Of a stretch of 64,000 nt of DNA, positions 1 to 9,400 are shown one piece after another; positions within the stretch are counted from its first letter, which is position 1; every line of letters starts with the position of its first letter. The position numbers were made by a program, and so were the translations under genes. Source of the stretch: Malassezia japonica (lineage: Eukaryota > Basidiomycota > Malasseziomycetes > Malasseziales > Malasseziaceae); assembly GCF_029542785.1 (NCBI RefSeq), contig NC_083374.1, positions 310,001 through 374,000 on the forward strand, written 5' to 3'. Below the pieces are notes generated by a model. It did not search any database, was not told the DNA's origin, and saw nothing but the letters and a program-made list of their open reading frames with translations.

Positions 1-1044
1 CTCGTCCGTGTCGACGAGCTGCACGAGCGGTGCAATGACGACTCGGCGGCCGCCGCCCTCGATCAGCACACGCAGCACACGCCGCACGAGCGGCTCGGGA
101 GGCATGCCGTGCACCCGGCTGCACTCGAGCACGACCTGCGCGGCGGTCTCGGGCGCATGGCGGTTCGCGAGCGCGGCCGCGACGAGGCCCGCGCGGTGCG
201 CATCGAGCGCACGCACCGCGCCGACCGGATTGGGGAGCGCGGCAAGTATGGTATAGATCGCCTGGCACACCTTGGGAAAGACGGGCTGGACGAGCGCGAG
301 GGCCAGCGGATTCGCCCACAGCCACGCGGCGAGCGCCGGCGCCGAGGCGGACGGGCCGGTGCGCAGCTCGGCCTGCACGCGCCGGCGCCCCTCGCCGAGC
401 ACCGCCTTGGCGGCATGGTACAGCACGGCGAGGCCGGGCTTGTGCCGCAGGCGCTGCATCGCGCCCGCGTCGCCCAGTGCACGCACTTCCTTGAGCAGCT
501 CGGCGTGCGCGTCCAAAAGTGCCGAGAGCTGCGCAAGTGCGTCGTGGTGTGCGCCCCGCGCAACGGACGTCTCGATCTGCAGCGCAGCGAGCCATGCGTG
601 CTCGTGAAACGGGCGCTCCTGTGCGAGCGCAGCGCACAGGAGGGTATCCAGGCGCTCTGCCGCGTCGCCCGTCTTTTCGAGGCGCAGCACGCGCCGTGCG
701 CCGCGCCGCACGCTCGCCACGTCGCTTGCATCAATTCCTTCGAGGGCTTCGGCGGCCCTCGCGCGCCGCGCGGGCGCGTCGATCGGCGCGATCGTCGGTG
801 TCGCGACGCCTGTACGCGCCGCGCTCTGCCGCATGCGCCGCTGCGCCGGCACCGCGACGCCCGGCTCGAGCCTGCGCACGCCGAGCGAGCGCGGCGCGGC
901 GCGGAGCGGCGTGCGCGCCGGCTTTTTGAAGAGGTGCGGCGGGAGCTCCACCGTGTACGCCCAGAGCCACTGGAGCGCATCCTGCGTAAAGAGCGACGAT
1001 GTAAAGCTAAAGCCGCGCCCCAGCGCGGCCGTCGCTGTGCCCAT
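1..1044 (-). CDS. Hypothetical protein, N-terminal 348 codons, cut by the left window edge
   Basis: An open minus-strand frame starts at the ATG at 1044 (MGTATAALGRGF...) and runs without a stop to base 1, so the C-terminus lies outside the window. It is alanine- and arginine-rich, with many short amphipathic helices that could be helical repeats of TPR or PPR kind. I recognise no family motif. The N-terminus is mildly basic and could be a mitochondrial presequence, but that is speculation. The two competing long frames over this stretch are arginine- or histidine-rich antisense shadows. The start lies 59 bp from the divergent YAF9 ATG, so both genes probably share one promoter. I am confident it is coding and do not know its function. 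Confidence 0.6.
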   Translation of the reverse strand, partial: MGTATAALGRGFSFTSSLFTQDALQWLWAYTVELPPHLFKKPARTPLRAAPRSLGVRRLEPGVAVPAQRRMRQSAARTGVATPTIAPIDAPARRARAAEALEGIDASDVASVRRGARRVLRLEKTGDAAERLDTLLCAALAQERPFHEHAWLAALQIETSVARGAHHDALAQLSALLDAHAELLKEVRALGDAGAMQRLRHKPGLAVLYHAAKAVLGEGRRRVQAELRTGPSASAPALAAWLWANPLALALVQPVFPKVCQAIYTILAALPNPVGAVRALDAHRAGLVAAALANRHAPETAAQVVLECSRVHGMPPEPLVRRVLRVLIEGGGRRVVIAPLVQLVDTDE

Positions 1045-1103
1045 CGCCACCGGTGGGGACGCCGAGTCGTGGCAGAAGACACAAAACGGCTGACTAAACC
1101 ACC

Positions 1104-2085
1104 ATGGCCTCGAAGCGGATGCGGGTGCGTAGCGCGACTGACGCAGGGCCTTGCCATCTCGCGCCCGATCCTCATTGGGTCGACCGCGACGCCGCTCACT
1201 CCCGAGGAGCGCCTCAGTGCGCCGCCCGACCACACGCACCGCTGGACGGTCGCGGTGCGCAGCGCGGCCTCGGCGCCGCTTGCGACGTGGTCTGCCGACA
1301 AGAACGACGCGCAGCCGAATGCCACGATCGGGACACGCTTGCGGGACAGCGAGGTGGACCTGCACAAGGCGGTCGGCAACAAGGACGACCTGTCCTACTT
1401 TATCAAGCGCGTCCAGTTCCGCTTGCACGAGACCTACGCACAGCCTACACGAAGTACGTCACGACGCTCACCAGACATCGACCGCTCGCCGTTTAGCGTG
1501 ACCGAGACAGGATGGGGCGAGTTTGAGATCCAGATCAAGATCTTCTTTGTGCCAGAGGCGGGGGAGAAGCCGCTGACGATCCTCCACCACCTCAAGCTGC
1601 ACCCTTGGCCGAGCGGGCCGGTGGGCACGACGGTGCCGCCGCCCGAGGCGCCGGCCGACGGCACGGCGCCGCCGCCGCCGCCGCCGCTTCCGCCGGCGGT
1701 GCACTCGTGGCAGTACGAAGAGATCGTGTTTCCGGAACCGCTCGAGGCGTTCTACGAGATCCTCGTGGCGAATCCCCCGACGCCGTGGCCCGCAACGTCG
1801 GCGCAGGCATTTGCCGACGCGGCAGACTACGAGGCATACTGCAAGGCCCGCGACGCGGGCGAGGACGCCAAGGCGCCGCACCCCGTGCACACGCCGAGCG
1901 GCCACCTCTTTGAGGCGCTCTCGCTCGAGGCGCAGCGTGCCGAGGCCGATCGCATCGACCTGGCGCGCGCCAACGCCGTGCACCAGCTCGACGCGGACCG
2001 CGAGAAGCTGATCCAGACCGAAAAGCTCCTGCGCGACGCTCGCACGCAACTCGCTACGCTAGAACGCCCGTCATACCCTTCATAG
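1104..2085 (+). CDS. YAF9: YEATS-domain protein Yaf9, SWR1/NuA4 subunit
   Basis: Three exons (1104-1124, 1147-1453, 1475-2085) encode 312 residues. The introns are 22 nt (1125-1146) and 21 nt (1454-1474). Splicing restores the family N-terminus MASKRMRGLAISRPILIGS and the run PTRNIDRSPF, which leads into the YEATS signature FSVTETGWGEFE. The YEATS domain (about residues 8-150) is known to read acylated histone H3 lysines. Yaf9 is a shared subunit of SWR1 (H2A.Z deposition) and NuA4 (histone acetylation). A proline-rich linker follows, then a C-terminal coiled coil (about 265-310) typical of Yaf9/GAS41. Retaining the 21-nt intron would add seven residues without a stop. The stop codon abuts that of PSY2 on the other strand. 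Confidence 0.93.
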
Positions 2086-4581
2086 CTACGGACTGGATCG
2101 CCCTTCGGCCCGCTGGCGCCCTTCGCTCGAGAGGCGCAAGGCAAGCTTCTTTTCCCCGTGCGCTTTGGGCGCCGTGTGCGAACGCTTTGCGAGGCGGCCG
2201 AGCATCTCGTCGTCGTCGTCTTCGTCGTCAGGCACGCGGCGGCGCACGCGATCGACGCTGCGGTCGAGCGCCTCGCTCGCCTCCTCGTCCTCGTCGCCGT
2301 AGGGCACCAAGGGCTGCGCCTCTTCCGACGCAAAGTAGTTCTCCTCGTCCTGCGCGTCGTCTTCCGGCTCGGGCGTGGGCGCACGCTCCTCGTGCTCCAC
2401 CGCGAGACCCGCAAAGCACGCCTGCAGCGACGGAATACGCCTAAGACGCTGCATCTGCTCGCTGTGCTCCTCGACGAGGTGCTGGATCAGGACACGGATG
2501 CCTTCTTTGCGCAGCTGCTCAAAGAACCCGAGGCACGCACTGCTCACGAGGTTGTCACGCGGCGCCTCGCGCTCGAGCAGGTCCAGCAGCTCTTGTAACA
2601 CGCCGATCGTGATTAGGTGGCGGTGCATAAACTGGTTGCTGCTCCCGAGGCACGCACGGAATACGCGAAGCGCCGCGAGGCGCATCGGCTTCTCGCGCGC
2701 ATGCAACAGCGCGCCGACGTGCTTTCCAATCTCGGAAGTGAGCATATAGTACTGGCTCCGGAAGGAGTGCTGCGACACAATATAGCACAGCAGCTCACAC
2801 AGGTGCGTGTACAGCGCAATATCTTCCTGCGAGAAGCGCGAAAGGGGGCCGTCCAGCGAAGCAAACGTCGGCAGGCGCTCCAGCGGCTTGAAGAGCTGCA
2901 CAATGTCGCTCTTGTACAGCCACGTGAGGAAACGCTCAGGGTCGCTGCTGGCTTTCAGCATACTCCCTTGCGCCATGGGCGAGTTGGAAATCCCTTCGAG
3001 GCTCACGTCAAGCAGCGCACGAATCGCCTCGGCAATCTGCCCTTTAAAGCCCAAGTTGCCGTGCTGTAGCAGCAGGTCCAGGAGGAGACGCATCAGAGGG
3101 CGCGTCGGCTTCGCGACTTGCGCCAGGATATACGCACGCACACTGTTTGCATCGTACTCGATCGTCGCCGTGAGGATCTCGGCAGCGGCATTGCGAATCG
3201 CCGGCTCGGGCTGTACGAGCGCGTACTCGACCACCTGCAGCAAATCGCGGTCGACCAAGCTGCGAAAGAGGCTCATGCGGCCGGGCAGCTGAATTTGCTT
3301 GGCCATCGAACAGAGCTGCTGCAGAAAAAGCACCGCCTCGTGCTTGCGGCCAGGCACCTCGACCGCCTGCACAATCTCGCGGATCTGGTCGAGACACTGC
3401 TTGTTGCCGACGCAGTAATTTACAATATCACTCTGGTAGAAAAAGACGAGGGAGGAGATCATGGACAGTGTCGCATCGTCCAGCAATCGTGCAAGCACCA
3501 CATCCTTTAGGTAAATCAAACGATATGTGTCCAGAATCTTGGTCACCACATTCGGGTCCTCGAACTCGACGACCTGGTGAAAGTGGGCGTGGTGCTGCAA
3601 ATAGTCGCGGTAGGACGCTTTGAGTCTGGGGAACTCGGGGTTGTATTCAAGCATGCCGATCGCGGCAAAAAACACATCATCTTCCAGCAGATACTCAATA
3701 ATGACATTGTCGTTCATTGTCAAAACCACCTTCATAATATCGTACAGCTGATGCAAGTGGGGGAGCAGCTCTTGTTCTTCAGCCGCGTGGAACTGGGGTA
3801 TCAGTTTTCGGATATAGTCTTCGTTCAACAGCCACTCGACCACCTTTTCGCGGCGCAGCGGACTCTGCGCGCACGCTTCGCGCAGCTCCTGCTCGATCGT
3901 GCCGAGATTGTCGAGCATCGGCGCAGGAAGGCGAAATGGCGGAGCGTGCATCTCGTCGGCTTCGTCGGAATACGGGCCGCGCATGCTGTGCCGCCGGTCC
4001 TCGGCAGAGTACGAGGTGTCTTTGTTGAGCATAAAGTGCAGCTGCACCTCGGTCAAAAAGTCCCATACTTCGTTGCATCCTTCCGGCTCCTGAAAAGAGA
4101 GCGCCAGATCAGAGCCGTCGGGTTCCGTCCACACCACAAGTGTATCTTGTTGCCGCTGGTACACGTCATCCTTTACCACCGGAGAGCACAGGAGGATATC
4201 ATCGCTGGCAAGCACCGGGCTGATCACCAGCATGTACTTTTGGGGTGGATCGTCGCCCTCCCCCGTCGGCTCGACAGCGTCTGCAACGTCACCGAGCGAC
4301 TCGCACAACTCTTCTTTGCGGACAACAAGCAGCGCCTCGTCTTTGGCCTCGTCATACACGCCGGCACAGTAACCAGTGCCACGATCGACCCAAGCTTGGT
4401 CTTCAAGGATATATAACTTGACACGTCGCCCAGTACCACATTGGTGGTACTGTCCACGGGTAACAGTTGACGAAAAGAGGAGCGTACCTTGAGCCTCGTC
4501 CGCGTCAGCCCCCCCCAAAGAGCGAGAAGCGTCGTCCACCGGGGCGCTAGGCGAGCTTTCCCCTGTCGCCGTGGCTTCCAT
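2086..4581 (-). CDS. PSY2: Protein phosphatase 4 regulatory subunit 3 (Psy2/SMEK type)
   Basis: A single exon of 831 residues starts at the ATG at 4581. The N-terminus carries a PH/EVH1-like domain (RRVKLYILEDQAWVDRGTGY, about 50-180). It is followed by the SMK-1 domain (about 230-430, with LNEDYIRKLIPQF and the motif NVVTKILDTYRLIYLKDVVL) and a long armadillo-like helical body. The C-terminus is acidic with a basic patch (VDRVRRRVPDDEDDDDEM). The length fits fungal Psy2. In other fungi it targets the Pph3-Psy4 phosphatase to phospho-H2A and Rad53 during checkpoint recovery. Its stop directly abuts that of YAF9 (TAGCTA, 2083-2088). Upstream is the 511-bp region shared with glutamine synthetase. 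Confidence 0.93.
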   Translation of the reverse strand: MEATATGESSPSAPVDDASRSLGGADADEAQGTLLFSSTVTRGQYHQCGTGRRVKLYILEDQAWVDRGTGYCAGVYDEAKDEALLVVRKEELCESLGDVADAVEPTGEGDDPPQKYMLVISPVLASDDILLCSPVVKDDVYQRQQDTLVVWTEPDGSDLALSFQEPEGCNEVWDFLTEVQLHFMLNKDTSYSAEDRRHSMRGPYSDEADEMHAPPFRLPAPMLDNLGTIEQELREACAQSPLRREKVVEWLLNEDYIRKLIPQFHAAEEQELLPHLHQLYDIMKVVLTMNDNVIIEYLLEDDVFFAAIGMLEYNPEFPRLKASYRDYLQHHAHFHQVVEFEDPNVVTKILDTYRLIYLKDVVLARLLDDATLSMISSLVFFYQSDIVNYCVGNKQCLDQIREIVQAVEVPGRKHEAVLFLQQLCSMAKQIQLPGRMSLFRSLVDRDLLQVVEYALVQPEPAIRNAAAEILTATIEYDANSVRAYILAQVAKPTRPLMRLLLDLLLQHGNLGFKGQIAEAIRALLDVSLEGISNSPMAQGSMLKASSDPERFLTWLYKSDIVQLFKPLERLPTFASLDGPLSRFSQEDIALYTHLCELLCYIVSQHSFRSQYYMLTSEIGKHVGALLHAREKPMRLAALRVFRACLGSSNQFMHRHLITIGVLQELLDLLEREAPRDNLVSSACLGFFEQLRKEGIRVLIQHLVEEHSEQMQRLRRIPSLQACFAGLAVEHEERAPTPEPEDDAQDEENYFASEEAQPLVPYGDEDEEASEALDRSVDRVRRRVPDDEDDDDEMLGRLAKRSHTAPKAHGEKKLALRLSSEGRQRAEGRSSP

Positions 4582-5092
4582 ATATAGTATACACGCGGTG
4601 CTGCACGATTCCTGTCGTCCTCTAGCACCTGCTCACCGTCTCTAGGCGCGTGAATTAATTTTTCAGCGCGTTGGACCCTGCAGCCGCGCCCCACGAAGTA
4701 CGGTTTCGACGCGTCGCGACGAGCGGCCGATTGCGGCCGATCGCGTAGGTGCGCCCAATCTATCACGTGACATTGTACCGAACATGACGCTGGCTGCCGA
4801 GTCATTTGTTCGCCCAGATAAGGGGACACCCAATGAGATAACGGCTTATCGCTTATCAATGCAAAAGGAACGATCCTTGGGCATAGTAGAATTTTGATGC
4901 ATGTGGCAACAATTTCAGCGCATCCGGATGGGCTTTACCCGGGAGGAGGGCCTGCCAAGAAGCAAGTTTGGGGTTTTATTTCCGTATCACATGCAGATAG
5001 AGGGCAGGGGGGGGCCGGCAACTGCCGACGGCTGAGCATCTTTAAAATGGCGTGGTGCTCCTGCTCTGTCTTCTACTCTTACCCACAAAACC
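4582..5092. promoter_or_regulatory. Divergent promoter between PSY2 and glutamine synthetase with GATA cluster
   Basis: This 511-bp gene-free stretch is the longest promoter in a window where divergent start codons are otherwise 20-155 bp apart. It contains four GATAA/TTATC cores within 41 bp: 4817-4821, 4837-4841, 4846-4850 (reverse) and 4853-4857 (reverse). Two CCAAT boxes lie at 4755-4759 and 4830-4834, and a CACGTG E-box at 4764-4769. A TTTAAAA element at 5041-5047 lies about 46 bp before the glutamine synthetase ATG and may serve as its TATA element. GATA factors of the AreA/Nit2/Gat1 family are known to control glutamine synthetase genes in fungi; binding here is inferred. I see no ORF or RNA gene in it. 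Confidence 0.6.
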
Positions 5093-6238
5093 ATGTCGTC
5101 CGTGACGAAGAACCCTGGTATGTATTCCCAGGGAATTTTTTACTGACCATTAGCGCTTCTTGCTCCTTACCTCGACCTTCCCCAGGGTGGTACGTATTGC
5201 GATCCCGCCGATCAACAGGAATACTAACACGATCCAGGCAAGGTCGCTGCCGAGTACGTTTGGCTCGACGCCGAGGGCCACCCGCGTGCCAAGACCACTA
5301 CCCTTGACGGCCCCGTCCGCTCGCTCGATGATCTGAAGGAGTGGAACTTTGACGGTTCGTCGACCGGCCAGGCTCCGGGCGGCAACTCGGACGTTTACCT
5401 CCGTCCCGTGTCGTACTACCCCGACCCCTTCCGCGGCGGCGACAACGTGCTTGTCCTTGCCGAGTGCTACAACAATGACGGCACCCCTAACAAGTCCAAC
5501 TACCGCCACAACGCTGCCAAGGTCTTTGAGCAGTGCAAGGACGATCAGTGCTGGTTCGGCATTGAGCAGGAGTACTCGCTCATGGGCGAGGACGGCCGCC
5601 CGTACGGCTGGCCCGTTGGCGGTTTCCCTGGTCCCCAGGGCCCTTACTACTGTGGTGTTGGTGCCGGCCGCGTGGTCGGCCGTGACCTCGTCGAGGCCCA
5701 CTACCGCGCCTGCCTGTACGCCGGCATCAAGCACTCGGGTATCAACGCCGAGGTCATGCCCTCGCAGTGGGAGTTCCAGGTTGGCCCGTGCCTTGGCATT
5801 GAGATGGGCGACCACCTCACCATTGCCCGCTACCTGCTCTTCCGCGTTGCCGAGGAGTGGGGCGTCCGCGTCTCGTTCCACCCCAAGGCTGTGCCGGGTG
5901 ACTGGAACGGTGCCGGCTGCCACACCAACTTCTCGACCATTGGCATGCGCGAGGAGGGTGGCATGAAGGTCATTGAGAGCGCCATTGAGAAGATGAGCAA
6001 GCGCCACACTGAGCACATTGCTGTTTACGGTGACGACAACGAGCTCCGTCTCACCGGTCGGCATGAGACCGGTCACATTGGCGAGTTCTCCGCTGGTGTG
6101 GCCAACCGTGGCGCGAGCATCCGTATCCCCCGCCACGTCGCTGCGCAGGGCAAGGGCTACCTCGAGGACCGCCGCCCGGCCTCGAACATCGACCCGTACC
6201 GCGTCACTGGCATCATTGCCGAGACTGTGTGCCTGTAA
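5093..6238 (+). CDS. GLN1: Glutamine synthetase (EC 6.3.1.2)
   Basis: Three exons (5093-5117, 5154-5189, 5238-6238) encode 353 residues, the usual fungal length. The introns are 36 nt (5118-5153) and 48 nt (5190-5237, with a perfect TACTAAC branch point), longer than nearly all others here. The 36-nt middle exon encodes [12 protein letters not shown], which matches the conserved fungal N-terminus and settles the model. Visible motifs are the beta-grasp signature NFDGSST, the metal and glutamate ligands in FGIEQEYSL, the ATP-binding loop [10 protein letters not shown] (about residue 244), and [16 protein letters not shown] near the C-terminus. The enzyme makes glutamine from glutamate, ammonia and ATP in the cytosol. 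Codon use is strongly biased to C/G-ending codons, suggesting high expression. The upstream GATA cluster points to nitrogen control. Confidence 0.96.
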
Positions 6239-6448
6239 GGGTTGTTGATGTACTCTTTCCTATCCATATAGTATAAAATATCTGTCCCATTTGGGCTTGC
6301 TTGCTATGATTTTCGTAATGTACTTTGCGCGGGGGCTTGGCACGAGCTCAATCGCCACACCGCCTCGATCACCCGCCGTGCGGCGCGGCACCGTTCACGT
6401 GGACCACACGTGCCTCCACCTGGAACGTGTGCGCGAGCGTGCACGGCC
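6239..6448. other. Intergenic region between glutamine synthetase and NTE1
   Basis: These 210 bp hold the 3' end of glutamine synthetase and the NTE1 promoter, both on the plus strand. An AT-rich stretch at about 6262-6285 (TATAGTATAAAATATC) is the best candidate for polyadenylation. No credible ORF is present. The frame open from 6410 begins at a GTG codon, so I start NTE1 at the first ATG (6449). Confidence 0.4.
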
Positions 6449-9400
6449 ATGGAGGAAAGTGCAACGGACCTCGGTGCTTTGGACAGCATGGACCCTTCGG
6501 CGGAGGCGCCGACGCCCATCACGCAGCTCTTTGGGGGCGTGTTTGGGATTGCATTTGCGCTCATGCGCATGACGAAATGGGTGCTTACCTTTTGTTCCAT
6601 CACCGTGCCAAGTGCAGTGTACCACGTCCTGCACTACAGCCTCACGTTTCAGCTCTCGTTTCCTTTCTTGGTCTTTTGCGTGGTGCTGGTCATTGCGTGC
6701 ATTGTGGTTTACCTGCGGTATGGATACTGGAATCGGTACGAGCGCCTGCGCGAAGAGCCGATCCGCAAGAACGAAAGCGCCTATCTGCACCCCGACGTCG
6801 CTACCGGCTCCACGGACGACGACCGCGGGAGCTTTCACGGATACCTCGACGAATTCTTGCAGGCGATCCGTATCTTTGGTTTCCTGGAACGGCCCGTGTT
6901 CCACGAGCTCACACGCCACCTGCAGACGCGCCGCCTCGTCGCAGGCGATGTCCTTTCGCTCGATGACGACTACTCGTTCTACATCGTAGTCGACGGCCAC
7001 GTCCAGGTGTTTGCCCCGTCCGGCGGGCGGGGACGCACGACTGTTCCGGGAACCGATGCACAGCACGAGTACCAGCTCATCAACGAGGTCGAGAGCGGCG
7101 GAACGCTCAGCTCCCTCTTTACAATTTTGCGCCTCTTTACGGAAAATGTGCGCCTGGGCTTTAACTACGACTCCCAAGACGAAACGCAGGCCGCCGACGA
7201 TGTGTCAGACGTGCCGCCGCTGCGCGCGCAGTCAGACCTGCCGCGCTCGGCCCTGTCGAATCTCCGCATGCCCCGTGCGAGTCCTTCGACGGTGCTGGGC
7301 CGCAGCCGCAGCGTGTCGTCCTCGAGCAATGTCGCATCGCCGCGCTTTATGCCGATGGAGTCGAGCGATTCGGCTATCCAAGAGCACGGGCCCATTCCCA
7401 TCTCGCCGCTCCTGGGCGCAAGCAGCCCGTCGGTGGGCTCAAGCGTCGCCGCGCACGGCAGCTCGTACGGATCGCCCCCCCGTCGCCGCCGCACGGAAGA
7501 TGTGCACCGCCCCAGCACAATGGCGCGTGCGACCGTCGACACGACGCTTGCGGTGCTGCCTGCCGAGGCATTCCGGCGCCTGACGGCCAAGTTTCCCAGC
7601 GCCGCTGCGCACATTGTACAAGTGATTCTGACGCGGCTCGCGCGTGTCACCTTCCACACCGCGCACCAATACCTCGGCCTGACGCGCGAAGTGATGCAGA
7701 CCGAGGAGTCAATCAACGAGTACGCCAAGGTCTTTCTGCCTCCGGCCTTTTACGAAAAGTCGGCCGTCGAGCATTTGTGGCGCAAGTTTCCGCCGCCCAA
7801 AGGGCCAGGCGAGCTGCGGCGCGAGCCCTCGAGTCCTACCGATGGCGATTCGCGCCTAGGCACCTCGCCCAAGTCGCGTGTCGTGCCGAGCCGCAGCGAC
7901 GAGAATCTGCAGTCGCCCCGCACGCTGTCGCACCAGGCCGTGGCACCGGGCGACCTGCTGAGCATGGTCGAGTCGACGATGGATGACCTGCCGATCGATC
8001 CTGCGTCGCACACCAACTCGCGCAAAGCCTCTGGCGTGCGCCCTCCAGACGACAGCCGCGATGAGCCGCTCGATCTGCGTGGCGAGGTGATGAACTGCAT
8101 CGCCAACAGCATCGGCCTCACGCAGGCCGTGATCCAGGACGTGCCGAGCGTGCTCGCAAGTCCGCACCTTTCGTCCCAGGACGGGGGAATGGGACGCGGT
8201 GCGTACGCTGGCGCATTCTCGGGCCTATCGAAGCTCGATGCGTCGACCATGACCAGCGAGGACAGCGAGAGTGCGTCGATCGCCACCTCGACACACGTTG
8301 TGCACGCACCAATCGACCGCGCAGACAACGGCGTAGAGATCAAGCATTACCCCGCTGGATCGCTACTTGCGCGTGCCGGCGAGCTGAATGCCGGTCTCTT
8401 TTACGTGATTGACGGTTTCCTGGACATTATGCTCCCGCTGGACGAGAGCAGTGCGCCGTCGGAGCCGCGAGAACGCGGCCGCCCCGAATCACCTGAAGTG
8501 TCGCGCGCACCGGAGCCGGGTATGCCGATGCCCGAGCCGTCGCGCGTCGGCAATGCGCTCGACGGTACGCTGCCGAACGTCGCGTTTACACCGGGCACGG
8601 CGCGCGCTTCGGTAGAGGACGCGTTCAAGCGTTCCAAACAGCAAGAGGCGGACGCGGAGCGCTTCCTCTTTAGCGTCGGCCGCGGCGGCATTGCGGGGTA
8701 CTTGTCGAGTCTGCTGGGTGTGCCGAGTTACGTTGACATTGTGGCCAAGACAGACGTGTATGTCGGCCAGCTCCCCGTGCGTGCGCTCGAACGCTTGGTG
8801 GAAAAGCGCAGCAATGCGCTGCTCACCCTGTCCAAGCGCCTGCTCAGTCTGCTTCCGCCGCTGATTCTCCATATTGACGCGGCGCTCGACTGGCAGCAGG
8901 TGGATGCCGGGCAGGTCATCTTCCGCGAGGGCGACGTGAGCGACAGTTTCTACATGGTGATCAACGGGCGTCTGCGTGCGATTACCCAGGCACGCGGCTC
9001 CGAATCGGTGGAAATTGTCGCCGAGTACAGCCAAGGCGACTCGGTTGGCGAGCTAGACATGATCACCAAGAGCCCACGGACCAAGACGCTGCACTCGATC
9101 CGTGACTCGGAACTGGCGCGCATGCCCATCACGCTCTTCAATGCAATCTCGTTGTGGCACCCTCCGATCACGATCCAGATCTCGCGCATCATTGCACGTC
9201 GCATGCGCAGAGAGATGAACATGCACCAGCGTTCGGCACTGCTCTCGTCGCCCTCGCACATTACCGGTGTGAACGATGCGGGCCGGGGTACGCTCAACTT
9301 TAAGACGGTTGCGCTGCTCCCCACGACGCAGCAAATTCCCATTCTGGAGTTTGCACGCCGCCTGCGCGAGGCGTTTGGCGAGACGATCAGCGACTCGACC

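Noticed and set aside
63..1382. Long open frames antisense to or out of frame with the first gene and YAF9
   Set aside because: They are Arg/Ser/His-rich shadows typical of GC-rich DNA and overlap the conserved YAF9 coding sequence.
5118..5237. A single 120-nt intron in glutamine synthetase
   Set aside because: Two introns around a 36-nt exon restore the conserved residues [12 protein letters not shown] and the normal 353-residue length.
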